A stretch of 64,000 nt of DNA from Mermis nigrescens (GCA_036768485.1 JAVLUZ010000142.1:15162407-15226406), one strand, 5' to 3'. Shown: positions 1-11,026, numbered from the stretch's first letter. The notes: generated by a model from the letters alone, not told the origin. Translations and numbers: made by a program.

Positions 1-3000
1 TCAATTTTTTGCCTGTCTAACCTTATACCCTCGACTTCTTCGTATCGCCTAATATATTCGTCTTTTTCTGCTTCCGTTGTACATCCCTTTAGGCCATCCG
101 TCCGCCTGCTGCTTTCAATCGTAGGAACGTGTTGATATATTCTGTGAAAAGCCCTCCCTCCTTGGTCGTTGGGTCGTATTTTTCGATTTCTGTATAGTGC
201 CAAACTTCGTGGATTTTTGTTACTGTGTAGCCTTTATCGATTGCTTTGTACAGTTCTAGGGAAACCCAGGCGCCTGTGATTGATCTTTCTTCGTCTGAAT
301 GCTCACAGACGTCCTGCTTTTCAAAAACACAGGTCCGGCAGAGGGGGAATAATAATTTGCCGTCGTGTCGAAAAGGTAGGACTGGGTGGTACAAACCCCG
401 AGGGGGGACGACTGTACATTTAATAATACCATTATACGGTTTATCATACAACGAAACAAAATTTTCAGTGATAATTACAGGGTGTTTTAAAGGAAATTCG
501 CCCGTTTTACATACCCAGGGATACAAACTACATACATCTGTATAAGAAATTTTTCGCCTTCTTTACATTCGTGATACAACTTTACAGCGTTTGTACGACC
601 GCCGTAAAATGCTTCTCTCGGCGATAACGGAGTTACAAAATTTACAGAATCGAAAAAACGTTTCATATTTACATTTTGTTCAAGCTCTCGCTTCAGTTCA
701 CATTCCCATTTTTCTACAACTGTATAACCCAAATTTTCTAACGCTTTACGTCTATCTACAGTGGCCTGATAGGCTTCCTCGAACGTTCGATTATCTAGAG
801 TTCGCTGCTTTCTATTTACAATATTACATTTTGTACACCCGTGATAGTAACAACCGTTGAATTCGTAGATTGTGTTCCCCGAGATCCCGTCGACTTTAAA
901 CCGCCCAATTTTTACCTCGCCCCCGTTTAATTTATGTCGAATACGAATGTTTTGAGTTTCCGAAAGCCATTTTAACCATTTTAATGCTATTATCGATTGA
1001 TTTTCTTGAGACCGGTACCCGTGAGCTGGAACAATGCCAATACGTTCGGGTTTGAGAAAATTTTTCGAAAGACGTGATTACAGGCCGAAGCTATTGTTAA
1101 ACTGACTAGAAAAGGATCTACGCCCGTTTCGTCAATGAAAATTTGACGAAACTTTAAACAACAACGTCTTAAAATATCTACATCGGAATTACAGTATTCT
1201 ACAAGCTCTTTTTGTAAATCGAAGGGTTCGTTTTTTGCTTTTTCAGTTTCGTACCATTTAAAAAATTCCTCGCGCGCCTCGTCTTTCATAGTGTTGGGTG
1301 AGTAGTGCTCGGAGTCGGGTAGGGGGCCGATATAATTTTGGTTGTTTTTTGTGTTGAAAAGATGTGGGAAGTACCCCTTCTTCAGCTCTGGAATCCCGAA
1401 AGTTTTTGGAAGAGAAGAAAGGGGCATGGGTAGGAAATTTAAGGAATCAATAACCCGAACACCCCCCACTTCCAACATTATGACTTCGAGGCCGCGCGTT
1501 ACGATTTTGGGTAAAACTGTACAATTTTCGTGTAAATATTCGAGTAAAAATTGTGAATCGAAACCGCGAGCGTTATGGGCTAAAACTGTGGCGCCCCGAT
1601 GCTGCTCGCTAAATAACCATTTACAAAAATTTTCTAGACATTTATCGCCCAAAAACGTATACTTGCCACAGTTCTGACAAAAATCTGTATCTATACATTT
1701 TTCACAAACGCGATGAGCTATACAACAATTTGGTTCATGCTTGAAAATTTTTCCGTACTTATTTTCCCAATTTCTACATCCTGACGAGTTTCAAAATCGA
1801 AAAATATAAAGAAGGGTTTTCGTTTTGGTTCGGAATTCTTGTCTATAGGTTTCATATATCATTGATGATTGTCTCGATCTACATTACAATTACACGTTTT
1901 ACAGAAAAACTGATTACATTTATGATTTTTACCGTATTTGCTGCTTATTAATTGATTACAAGATTTACACCGTTTTAGAATCTGACAGACTGAAAGACGA
2001 GTCTGATCGTTAGTTTTTGACGGTTTTCCTACTTTATGCTTATCAAAACAGGATTCGCTCACGAACCATCGATTACATTCTTTACATAATTGCCAATTTA
2101 CAAATGTACATTCAGGAGACGAGTCACCACAGCACCTACATTCGCCCTTATTACATTCATGTCGCTCAGAATGATCATACGGTTTATCACATGTTTCACA
2201 GTAATATACAGAACCAAAAAAGGCGGGGACTCGGGTAATTAAATCAAAATGATTGTGATGGTGGTACAAATGTATAATTTTTTCGGCCGTGGGCCTGAGA
2301 AAATTAGCGAATCGTTAAAATCTCGAGAATAAACTTTTAATTGATATGTGGGTGATAAAACGGTCTGAATTTTACGAACTTCCTCGATCCCACAAAGCGC
2401 CCTATGCTCCCCTAGCCCCGCTTCGACCATTAAATTTTCAGCTAAACGTTTTTGTAACGTCCCTCTTCTCTTATCTCCCCTCCTAATCGTATTCCATTGG
2501 GGGTGGTTGTCTAATTTAGCTTTTCCCGTGACTATAGCCCTGGCTAAACATAATTTATCAGTGTTTTGGATTTGGATAAAACACCCCCGTTCCCGCAGTG
2601 TCTTTGAAACCAAGTGTCCCAATTTACGATTCTCGTTTTCGAAATTTTCTTACGATCTGTTCCGCCACCCATGGGGGCGTTAACGATTATAACATTCAAG
2701 CTTAATTACCTCGTCGAACGAAAAATCCTTCCTCGACTGGTTTACTCGTTCTGCGACGCTTAAAATCCTATCGGCGGTCATAAATTGCCTGGGGACGAAA
2801 GGAATTATTACGTGCCGATCAAGACTCGGGTGAATTAGCTCGACTCCGACCAAATCGTCGGGGCTACAACCGTCTAAAATCCTTTCCAACGCGCTGTTTA
2901 AAACGGACTGGAGGAATCCGCCAAAACCGCGGAGCTCCTCCACGCGTAGGAAACGTAGGTTGTAGCCCCGGGCCTCAGAGTTGAATCGTTTCACTCTCGT

Positions 3001-3069
3001 CCTGAACATTTCGCCGACATCGTAATAATCACTCGCCTCTCGTCCCCAGCCGACTTGCGCTCCTTCCAC
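1..3069 (-). pseudogene. Polinton/Maverick protein-primed DNA polymerase B, decayed, C-terminus off the window
   Basis: Successive minus-strand reading frames match the family B (DNA_pol_B_2) polymerase of Polinton/Maverick elements in the expected order. Positions 2680-3069 hold the N-terminal region with a SLDRHVIIPF segment. Positions 2239-2670 carry GGGTDRKK and NTDKLCLARA. Positions 1859-2269 are a Cys/His-rich zinc region. FDFET near 1790 is exonuclease motif I, and 990-1652 continues the 3'-5' exonuclease domain (AHNARGFDSQF, YCNSDVDILR). FNGCYYHGC lies near 850, FYGGRTNAVKLYHE near 590, and a SLYP-type motif A near 520. Palm motifs B and C would lie left of base 1. The frame changes about five times, at roughly 2675, 2250, 1860-1650, 1000 and 530, and the frame holding FDFET has a stop near 1720, so this is a dead copy. 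Known: the enzyme replicates the element from terminal protein. No terminal inverted repeat was found, so the element's end is undefined. Confidence 0.88.
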
Positions 3070-3433
3070 TTCGCCGAAAAATAACGTCCCAGAATTCGGG
3101 CGATCCGAAATTTGTTCTGTCGGCTTTTGATAATTTGACGAATTCTTGGAAAATGAACGAAATAATTTTTTCTTCGCCGACCCATAATCGGCTATCGACG
3201 AGCTTTTGAAGCGTTTGACGATTTATAACCGGCTCTCGAAGTTCCTGGGACGACCCGTCTTCAACAGTTGTCGCCCAGAATTGCGCCGTTATCGCGTTCC
3301 GAACGCCTATTCTTCCATACTCCCAAATTTTTCGTAGTATTACGCCAATAAGTCGTTCGTTTCCGACCCAAATCTTCGACTCGACCACCGCCAATAGTGT
3401 GTTGAAAGCCGGAAGCTCGAAATGCGCCGCCAT
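3029..3433 (-). CDS. Small ORF with an internally duplicated ~45-residue unit, upstream of PolB
   Basis: An ATG ORF of 134 codons lies directly upstream of the polymerase remnant and overlaps its N-terminal frame by about 40 bases. It contains two related halves: residues ~15-55, with ESKIWVGNERLIGVILRKIW and ending TAQFW, and residues ~75-118, with DSRLWVGEEKIISFIFQEF and ending SPEFW. Each half starts with a (I/L)WVG(N/E)E core and closes on FW about 30 residues later, so it looks like a tandem duplication. I do not recognise the fold. Its place and strand suggest it was either the true N-terminus of the polymerase polyprotein, joined before a frameshift, or a separate small Polinton gene. 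The M1 MITE begins 56 bases upstream of its ATG and may have separated it from a promoter. Confidence 0.45.
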   Translation of the reverse strand: MAAHFELPAFNTLLAVVESKIWVGNERLIGVILRKIWEYGRIGVRNAITAQFWATTVEDGSSQELREPVINRQTLQKLVDSRLWVGEEKIISFIFQEFVKLSKADRTNFGSPEFWDVIFRRSGRSASRLGTRGE

Positions 3434-3488
3434 AGTTCTTGAAAAGAATGAGCTCGCTAGCTCTGCTTGGCCTATTTATAGTCAGAGT

Positions 3489-3750
3489 CATACGTGGGCA
3501 GCAAGAAAATTCTGGGGGGGTCCAAGATTTTTGAAGGTCAAAAAATGGCCTTAAAAATGGTTGATATGGCGATAAAAACACCATTTTTCGACGTTTCTCA
3601 TCAAGCACTATCCAATGGCATCAAAAAATTGCGAAAAAAACCAAAAAAATCTTCAAAAATTGATTTCTGGGGGGGTCTTTTGATTTCTGGGGGGGGTCTT
3701 TTGGTTTCTGGGGGGTCCAGACCCCCCCAGATCCCCCACGCCCATGTGTG
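3489..3750 (+). mobile_element. M1 hAT-type MITE, complete copy
   Basis: This 262-bp non-autonomous element starts CATACGTGGGCAGCA and ends CACGCCCATGTGTG, giving short imperfect terminal inverted repeats. It is flanked by a perfect 8-bp duplication GTCAGAGT (3481-3488 and 3751-3758). An 8-bp target duplication and CA..TG ends fit the hAT superfamily. Short ORFs across it are translations of G/C runs and are not genes. Confidence 0.8.
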
Positions 3751-3943
3751 GTCAGAGTGCTCCGTGAGCCGTTCCGGAACAACTTGCAAACCCGTTCCGG
3801 AAGGTCTGTAAGCCCTTCCGGAACAACCGCGTGATGAGTCATCATTGCGCGCAAATTGCAAAATATGACGTAACACACTGAAATTTCTTGTAGTGCTTTG
3901 ACGATGACTAATACTGATACTTAGTCATGTTTTGGCTGCCTAG

Positions 3944-4105
3944 CACACTTAGGCGTCGGGGGATATGCAACCACCTCCGAGAAACCAAAATACCCCCTCC
4001 AGAATTCAATTTTTTGATGCCAATGAATAGTGCTCGATGAGAAACGTTGAAAAATGGTGTTTTTTCGCCATAACATCATTTTTAAGGCAATTTCTTGACC
4101 TTATG
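3944..4105 (-). mobile_element. M1 hAT-type MITE, internally deleted copy
   Basis: A reverse-orientation M1 copy of 162 bp. It keeps both outermost ends (CACACTTAGG and TTATG) but lacks the ~100 bp that normally precede the second end. The flanks CTGCCTAG (3936-3943) and GTGCCTAG (4106-4113) match at 7 of 8 bases, so the insertion is real and the deletion came before or after it. Confidence 0.7.
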
Positions 4106-4321
4106 GTGCCTAGCCCTAAAAGAAAGGATGAAGAAAAATATACAAATTAATACTTTTGCAGAAATTGTTTGAAAATTGACGACAATTTCAATGGTATGGA
4201 AGTGAAGGTAGATGTTTAAGATACAAAAAAGGAAGATTTGGAGTACAATATCTAATGAGATTTTAAGCTGCTTATCGCTCTGACTGTTTTGTACGCTATT
4301 CAATTTATTAAAAACAAAATA

Positions 4322-4729
4322 CTACATAAAAGAGGTGTAATAATCGTACGGTAGTCTAATTCCGCATTCTTTCAGTATCTTTTCAATATCGTCAATCTTT
4401 TTATACTCTGTCTCAATCGGCGGTTGCGGTTTTGGTGTAGAAAATCGAGCCATTCGCTTATCGATAGATAGTTCGATTTCATCGCTCGTTTCTGCCAGAG
4501 TCCCGATTCGGATCATGTTTTTGTATAAAAAAGCTTTCAGCTTGCTACCATCGACGTTTCGTCGTAATCTTTTACAGGTTTTGAACGAACATTTTGTGTA
4601 ATTAACGCCTTTGATACCGTCAACTCTACAGGCTTCGACGATCAGAAAACGGTGGATAAGTTTAATGTGGATTTCCGAAGGCGAAAAGTTTTCCGAAAGA
4701 CAGAAAGACGTTTCAACTATGGACGTCAT
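4322..4729 (-). CDS. Unknown ORF, 135 codons, downstream partner of an ATGA-overlapping pair
   Basis: The ATG is at 4729, inside the stop of the upstream ORF (ATGA overlap). The protein has charged and Cys-containing segments (YTKCSFKTCKRLRRN near residue 45) and an acidic/lysine C-terminus ending in aromatic residues (PYDYYTSFM). I recognise no domain. The composition looks more like real coding than the repeat translations nearby. Same-strand, overlapping small ORFs near a Polinton polymerase suggest an element gene pair, but I found nothing that ties them to the family. Chance ORF or exon of another gene remain possible. Confidence 0.35.
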   Translation of the reverse strand: MTSIVETSFCLSENFSPSEIHIKLIHRFLIVEACRVDGIKGVNYTKCSFKTCKRLRRNVDGSKLKAFLYKNMIRIGTLAETSDEIELSIDKRMARFSTPKPQPPIETEYKKIDDIEKILKECGIRLPYDYYTSFM

Positions 4730-4908
4730 TTTGGCTGGAATGAACTTTTCACTTGCACGAGTCTAATATACTGCGAATCATACACTGTCCTATTTCCTTT
4801 TTTGTACATTGTGCTAAGAATGTTTTTTATATTATCTCGTGGCTGGCGAGCTTCATACGTCCACGTCGTACCAGCTGGGGTCATGGATGCGAGTATGTCT
4901 GCATTCAT
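4726..4908 (-). CDS. Unknown ORF, 60 codons, upstream partner of the ATGA pair
   Basis: It starts at the ATG at 4908 (MNADILASMTPAGTTW) and stops at the TGA whose last bases overlap the ATG of the 135-codon ORF. It is rich in R, N and T with no signal peptide or membrane segment. No family is recognised. The two frames could also be one ancient ORF broken by a single-base shift. Confidence 0.3.
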   Translation of the reverse strand: MNADILASMTPAGTTWTYEARQPRDNIKNILSTMYKKGNRTVYDSQYIRLVQVKSSFQPK

Positions 4909-5092
4909 GATGCAGGATTGAAGCAATTTTGATTTTTTAAGATGTAAACAGCTTTTGATCAAGCTGAAACACCGGAATTGAGTGCTTAAAACTCATATTT
5001 TCTTATTTTCTCTTTTTTTGGCCGATGGATGACTTCCTATTATTTTAGCAAAAAAAATCGTAAAACAGCACAATTTTAGCAAAATTTAAAAA

Positions 5093-5980
5093 TTTACAAA
5101 AATTTTTCACACCTTGACAAAAAATTTTCACAACTTGACAAAAAATATTTCACAACTTGACAAAAAATTTCCACAACTTGACAAAAAATTTTCACAACTT
5201 GACAAAAATATTTTCACAACGTGACAAAAATATTTGCCACAACTTGACAAAAAATTTTTCACAACTTGACAAAAGTACTATGCTTAAGCACGTAAAAATA
5301 TTTCACAACTTGACAAAAAAATTTCACAACTTTACAAAAAATTTTCACAACTTGACAAAAGTACTATGCTTAAGCACGTAAAAATATTTCACAACTTGAC
5401 AAAAAATTTCCACAACTTGACAAAAAATTTTCACAACTTGACAAAAATATTTCACAACGTGACAAAAAATTTCCACAACTTGACAAAAAATTTTCACAAC
5501 TTGACAAAAGTACTATGCTTAAGCACGTAAAAATATTTCACAACTTGACAAAAAAATTTCACAACTTTACAAAAAATTTTCATGACTTGACAAAAATATT
5601 TCACAACTTGACAAAAAATTTCCCACAACGTGACAAAAATATTTCACAACGTGACAAAAATATTTCACAACTTGACAAAAAATTTCCACAACTTGACAAA
5701 AAATTTTTCACAACTTGACAAAAAATTTTCACAACTTGACAAAAAATTTTTCACAACTTGACAAAAAATTTTCACAACTTGACCAAAAAAATTCCACAAC
5801 GTGACAAAAATATTCCACAACGTGACAAAAAATATTTCACAACTTGACAAAAAAATTTCACAACTTTACAAAAAATTTTCATGACTTGACAAAAATATTT
5901 CACAACTTGACAAAAAATTTCCACAACGTGACAAAAAATTTCCACAACGTGACAAAAATATTTCAAAACTTTACAAAATA
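5093..5980. repeat. Minisatellite of ~20-bp CACAACTTGACAAAAAATTT units
   Basis: About 45 degenerate units of 18-21 bp run for almost 900 bp. Common variants are CACAACGTGACAAAAATATTT and CACAACTTTAC. Three units, near 5275, 5361 and 5510, carry an inserted AGTACTATGCTTAAGCACGT block with the palindrome TGCTTAAGCA, showing a higher-order period of roughly 85-150 bp. Open frames here in several phases (HNLTKNF-type peptides) are artefacts of the period. Confidence 0.95.
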
Positions 5981-5989
5981 ATAACAATA

Positions 5990-6569
5990 ATTGTTTTTAA
6001 TTGGCAAAATTTTTGGTAGTATGCAGACCCATGCAAATGAGTGGGAGACGAGACGAACACGGGAGGGGACCTAAGTGGAAAAGTTCCTGGGAATTGATGA
6101 AAATTAATTTTTGCTGCAATGACCATCTATTTATGCCTATTTTTGAGGCTAAAAACTCTGGCTGATCCATAAAGCCGCCATGCTTCGCATCTACGGATGA
6201 GAGATGCTCAGAAATCACTTGAAATAACTGCGAATTTTTTTGTTATTTCCGCGATGTATTGTCATATCGTATTTCTCTCTATCAAACGAAACAGATCACA
6301 TTTGCAGCATATCCGACGTATTCGCTGATCTATATGGCTGCCTCGTTCATTTTTGCTGTAATTTTAGCAACTTTTCGCGATTAATGTTCTACTGAATTAC
6401 CGGCAGATAGAAGCAAACACTTATTTATTCGTGACTTGTTGTGTACGTGCTTTCTTCGTACAGTAAAAATACGTACAACAAGCCATGCACGTGTGAAGCA
6501 TCTCTGCAGGGAAAATTTCTAGATAAAGTAAGGCAAAAATTGGAAAAAATGCTTGATCAGATACATAAT
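5990..6569. other. Unassigned spacer
   Basis: AT-rich unique-looking DNA. I see no convincing exon, RNA gene or repeat. Confidence 0.5.
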
Positions 6570-6577
6570 TTTTATGC

Positions 6578-6706
6578 AGGCACGTAGATCTGGGGGAATG
6601 GGGTCACCCCAAAATTCAGAAAAAACGTTATTTTGTGCTATTTTTGGGCATAGTCCTCCCAAATCAGTGCTGGTCCCCCAAAATAGGACGGCCAGCCACG
6701 TGCCTG
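6578..6706. mobile_element. Small hAT-like MITE (129 bp)
   Basis: The ends read AGGCACGTAGATCTGG and GCCAGCCACGTGCCTG, an imperfect inverted repeat. They are flanked by identical 8-bp copies of TTTTATGC (6570-6577 and 6707-6714). Confidence 0.65.
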
Positions 6707-7008
6707 TTTTATGCCATTTTAGCACTTTTTGGCACACCCCCCCCCTAGATCGACCATGCAACCTGAGGAACAAAACTGCAAGATAGACCATGATTTAACA
6801 GGCGACGCGGTGGGGCCCCCTTACACACCCCTCCTTTCCCGTCCAAATGTTCTATATACTTTAACGTTGCACCATCAACTTACCTCAGGGTGCAGATTTT
6901 TACGTCATCGCCTATGTTATAACATAGGCTATCCTACAGCGTTGCCCCCAGGCTGACGGCCATTACTACTACTAATATTCCTATAGTTTTTGCTTTGACG
7001 TTGCATAC

Positions 7009-7134
7009 TTTCATCTCTCTGATTCGGACAATCGGGATTGCAATCGTGAAATTTGCTTATTGGAACGCATCCAAAGTTGCTTCCACAGTCGAATTGACCT
7101 GGGCAGTTGGGCGATGTGAAAGCTGATAGCAACG
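7009..7134 (-). CDS. Modular gene, exon 12: third LDL-receptor class A domain
   Basis: The exon starts after the acceptor ...TTTTTAG (a second AG 12 bases downstream keeps the same frame) and ends at GATGAAA|GTATGC. It is phase 1 at both ends and 126 bp long, exactly the length of the exon at 20668-20793. The peptide has five LDLa cysteines with the expected spacing (CPGQFDC, GC, DC, DC) and ends RDE. As in the exon at 21381-21485, the DE is followed by a split serine codon, and the sixth cysteine would come from the next exon, which I could not find further left. The domain normally binds Ca2+ and protein ligands outside the cell. The Polinton remnant and minisatellite further left may sit in the next intron. 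Confidence 0.75.
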
Positions 7135-7840
7135 CTAAAAACATAAAACATTATAGTCTTTCTCTGCATTCATATAACAGAAAATTTTACAACGACTATT
7201 GCTCTACTGAAGGTTCTTTTTAATTTGCTGAATGGAAAGGCGATCATTAGGTATCTGATTTTCAATGACCAGCACAAGCTTGATAAAAGAAATCGATGAA
7301 AATTTCTGGATTGAAGTGTCCTAGAGGAAAGTGTGCTTTTAGTAACTATTTCGTCCAAGGCAACGTCATTTTATCAAAAAATTCAGCTGACACTGGCCGT
7401 TCGCAAATTTCACTTGATCAGCTAAGCATCTTAATTCTAGTCGAGTTTTTCACATTTTGCGTACGCAGTTAGTTCATAAGAAAAAGTTTTTCAGTCGTGT
7501 CCCATGATGGTCACACGAAAATAATATTTACTTTATTTATTTAATTATTTCAATTATTTATTTCCCATTTTTATGACAGGATGTTTCTAATGGTATTTCT
7601 ACGATATGGCCATGATTATATCCACTAATTGGTACAGGTTTAGCTGTAACAAACTAAAAACTAAAAACTTTACGTTTTATTTCAATAGTTTTCCTGCGCA
7701 AGAAAACTATTTTTCAGATGATTCAAATCACTCTTAAAAGGCTATTCATGTAAATGAAGTAAAAGTTATAAAGCACGATTGTTTTACATACATTTTTACT
7801 AAATTTTCTTTCAAATATTTTGCCAACTGTGTTTTCTTAC

Positions 7841-9469
7841 GGTCTGTTAGCACAGTTGTCAACGATGGATTAGGCACTGCTGTAGAAATGAGGCTCAGCT
7901 GTTGAGTGGCCCGAACGGTCACACTGGAGGCAATAACTGAAGGCGTTGTGGGAGCTACTGGAACAGAGGTCTGTGGAACTGGTATTGTTGCGACTTGTGG
8001 AGAAGTCAATACTGCTGAAACAACTGCTGGCGTTGCTGGCACCACTACGATAGCTGGAGCAGGTGTGGTTGCTATTACTGGCTGAGCTAGCGTCTGAGTA
8101 AAAACGATATTAGAAATTAGCGCCATAACGAGTGCCGTAATTATTACCAATATTGACAAAGGAGGTGACGAAGGTGAAGGTGGCGGTGGTGGCAATGATG
8201 TTGGGGATAACGGTAGTAGTGGCCGTGCTGTTGGAGACTGTGGTGGTGGTGGTGGTGGTGGTGGTGATGGTGTTGTTGAAAATGGTGGCGGTTGTGATGG
8301 TGCTGTTGACGGTAGTGGCGGTGGTGTTGGTGGTGGCGTTGATGGTGCTTGTGGTAATGTTAGTGATGTTGGAGGAGGTGGCGGCGGCGGAGTTGATGGC
8401 GAAGGTGGCGGCAGAGATGCTGGTAACAATGATGGCGGTGGTGAGGATGTCAGTGAAGGTGGCGGCGGTGGTGGTGATGATGGCAGCAGTGGTAGGGGTG
8501 CGGCTGATGATGGTAAGGGCGGCGATGCAGTAGAAGAAGATGCTGTGTGAAGAGGAGGTGAAGATGGTGGCGGTGATGATGACTGTTTTGGTGGTGGTAG
8601 AGGTGGTGATGGCGATGGTGATGTTGGCGAAGGAGTTGAAGGTGGCAGCGCTGATGAAGACGGAGGTGGCGGAGATGATAGTGGTGGTGGCGGAGATGAT
8701 GGCGACAGAGGTGGCGGTGAAGTTGACAGTGTTAGTGGTGGTGGTGGGGATGTTAGTGATGGTGGTGCCGGCATTGGTGAAGATTGTGAAAGCGTAAGGG
8801 GTGCTGTCAATGATGGAGGAGAAGGTGATGATGGTGGCAATGGCGGTGGTGGTGCTGACGATGGCGGAGGTGGTGGTGATGATGGAGATGATGACACTTT
8901 AAGTGGTGGCGGCGGCGTAGATGATAGTGGTGCTAGTGGAGGTGCTGACGATGGATGAGGTGGTGATGGTGGTGGTGGTGAAGGTGGTGATGGGGATGAT
9001 GATGGTGGAGGTGGTGGCGGTGGCGGCGTCGATGATGGTGGCGCTGGTGGAGGTGTTGACGATGGCGGAGGAGGTGATGGTGGTGATGGGGATGATGATG
9101 GGGGTTGTGGCGGCGGCGCCGATGTCGATGGTGGCGGCGATGGAGATGCAGATAAACTTGGTACAAGTGGTGATAGCGACGATAATGGCGGTGGAGGTGG
9201 TGACGACGCCTGGCGTGGTTGGGATGATGACGCCGGTGGAAGTGGTAGTGGTGACGGTGAGGAGGCAGGTAGTAGTGATACAGGGACGGTTGTTTGAGCA
9301 GTCGGATTGGCCGACGAAGAAACTGGATCTACTGCACCACTAGTCGCTACTGTGTTCACCACTGGATTTCCTTGTATCGTAACAGAACTGACTTGGATCG
9401 CTGAACTAGATTGTGGCATTGGTACTGACTGTAGAACAATCACAACGGTTGACTGAAGCGCTGGTGCTG
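7841..9469 (-). CDS. Modular gene, exon 11: 543-residue Pro/Ser/Thr-rich segment with one hydrophobic stretch
   Basis: A 1629-bp open frame between a tandem acceptor (TTTAGCAG, both in phase 1) and the donor ACAGACC|GTAAGA, also phase 1, so it joins the flanking LDLa and EGF exons in frame. The middle (about 8160-9240) is a degenerate GGN/GAT-rich repeat read as runs of P and S. Both non-repetitive flanks also stay open and have mucin-like S/T/V/P composition, which argues for a real exon. A strongly hydrophobic run (SILVIITALVMALISNIVF, about 8105-8162) looks like a membrane segment inside the exon. If it is one, the following LDLa would fall on the wrong side, so either it is not a true membrane span or the downstream LDLa belongs to another isoform. 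Plus-strand ORFs here are shadows. Confidence 0.65.
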
Positions 9470-9479
9470 CTAAACGAAT

Positions 9480-10771
9480 ACAACTGAGGTACAGAGAAGA
9501 TTAGTTCTCAATCCCTGAAACTTTTTCACCCCCTCCACCAGAATTCGCAATTTTCCAAACAATCCGTAGAAGTGGTTCTTAGGCGTTTTTAGCTATTTAT
9601 TTGCTCAAAAGTGTCAAATTTCCGGCACATCGCGCCGTAAACTCATTTTTGCCTATATTTTGTTCAATTCATTCGAATTTTTTATGCATTTTTCTAAATT
9701 TTATTTATGTTTTCAGGTTTTAGAATGATAAAGCATGTCGGAAAGACCAAAAATGGTGAAATGATCTTTTTGACGCGTATCCATCGTTTTTGACACCAAA
9801 AAAACGTTTTAGAAAAATACCCCCCTCCCAATTCCCATACTGAGCATGTCAGCTAGTGAAGCCGAATAACATAAAATCACACCAACACTAAAAATACATC
9901 AATCCAATTATTAACTGAGGCTCATTCAACAACGTTTAGAAAGATAACCAAATTAAAAAGTCTAACATGTAAAATGCAATTGAAAATACGAAAGTTTACT
10001 AGGAAAATAAATGTCAATCATTTGCGTTTGTCACTAAAATCGGTCATAGATTGGTACTTCAAAATTTTTAGACAGATTACGATGCAATACAACTTTCACT
10101 TCTTTACGATAAGCAGACCAACTGAATTTTTTTCTTATTTCTGCTTTTCGTTTCTCCAATTAGATCAGATATTTAAATTGCATGCACCAGGAAAATAGGA
10201 TTATAGGACTAAATTAAGAAACATTTAGTCTTATGGGAATTTAAGGACTTAGAACAAATTATCCAAAAAGTCTTTAACATTACCTGAATGTCAAAATATA
10301 CTGAGGATCTGAAAACTTGCATAATTTGATACGACAATTTTTAAATTATTTGTTTACGCTTATTTCGAATAATATAGGTATAATAAAATATTCTGGAAAA
10401 CATTCCTCTGGGGGTTTGCGGTTTGAACCCCACGTGACAGCTGACCCGCTGCAAAAAGCTAAACCGCAGACTTTCCAATTTTACAGAATATGTACGTGAG
10501 AAAAAGTGTTTTAATCGTTTTTTGCGATTTTTTCGCTCAAAAGTATCGACTTCCGCAGAATCTTTTGAAAAATTTTAATGTTTTGATGTTCTAGAAGGAA
10601 AGACGTATAAAAAATCGTTTTTGACGTAATCCCATGCTGTTACATGTAAGATACTCCTTAAGTTCGTTACATATGTCTTTTTTGCTTGTTTCTCCTTAAG
10701 CTTTTGTTTGTTAATTTTGATTTGGAAATTTGACTTGGTCAAAAAGCCGTCGTTCGTAAAAGCGTCAGAGG
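9480..10771. other. Intron with degraded dispersed repeats
   Basis: From 9510 to 9860 lies a relic containing the recurrent motif TTTCCGGC..CGCGCC and a GACGCGTATCCATCGTTTTTGA-like segment also seen near 27670 and 34400. From 9860 to 10760 I see nothing recognisable. A tRNA B-box-like GGTTTGAACCCC at about 10420 has no A box. Confidence 0.5.
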
Positions 10772-11026
10772 CACATCTGGGCTTAGGAGGGTTTGGGGTA
10801 TGCACCCCCCCCCTCGAGAAACCAAAATACCCCCTGAAACCAAAATACCCCCCAGAATTCGATTTTTGAAATTCTTTTCGTTTTTTTTCGCAATTTTTTG
10901 ATGCCAATGGATAGTGCTCGATGAGAAACGTTAAAAAATTGTGTTTTTCGCCATACCACCATTTTAAGGCCATTTTTCGACCTTGAAAAATCTTGCCCCC
11001 CAGAATTTTGGTGCCGCCCACCTATG
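10772..11026 (-). mobile_element. M1 hAT-type MITE, complete reverse copy
   Basis: The 255-bp copy begins CACATCTGGGC and ends GCCCACCTATG. Perfect 8-bp duplications GTCAGAGG flank it at 10764-10771 and 11027-11034. Confidence 0.8.

Noticed and set aside
3494..3878. Small ORFs over M1 copies (also at 10575-11021, 23634-23966, 48157-48495, 50674-50973, 56124-56373)
   Set aside because: Each lies across MITE sequence, in different frames in different copies, with no conserved product.
5093..5980. Regular repeats resembling a CRISPR array
   Set aside because: No distinct spacers; units abut and vary gradually, and the genome is eukaryotic.
8153..9343. Plus-strand Met/Val/Ala-rich frames over the Pro-rich exon
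   Set aside because: Shadows of the GGN repeat; no splice sites or domain features on the plus strand.
10410..10450. tRNA-like GGTTTGAACCCC
   Set aside because: Isolated B-box-like sequence without an A box or foldable cloverleaf.
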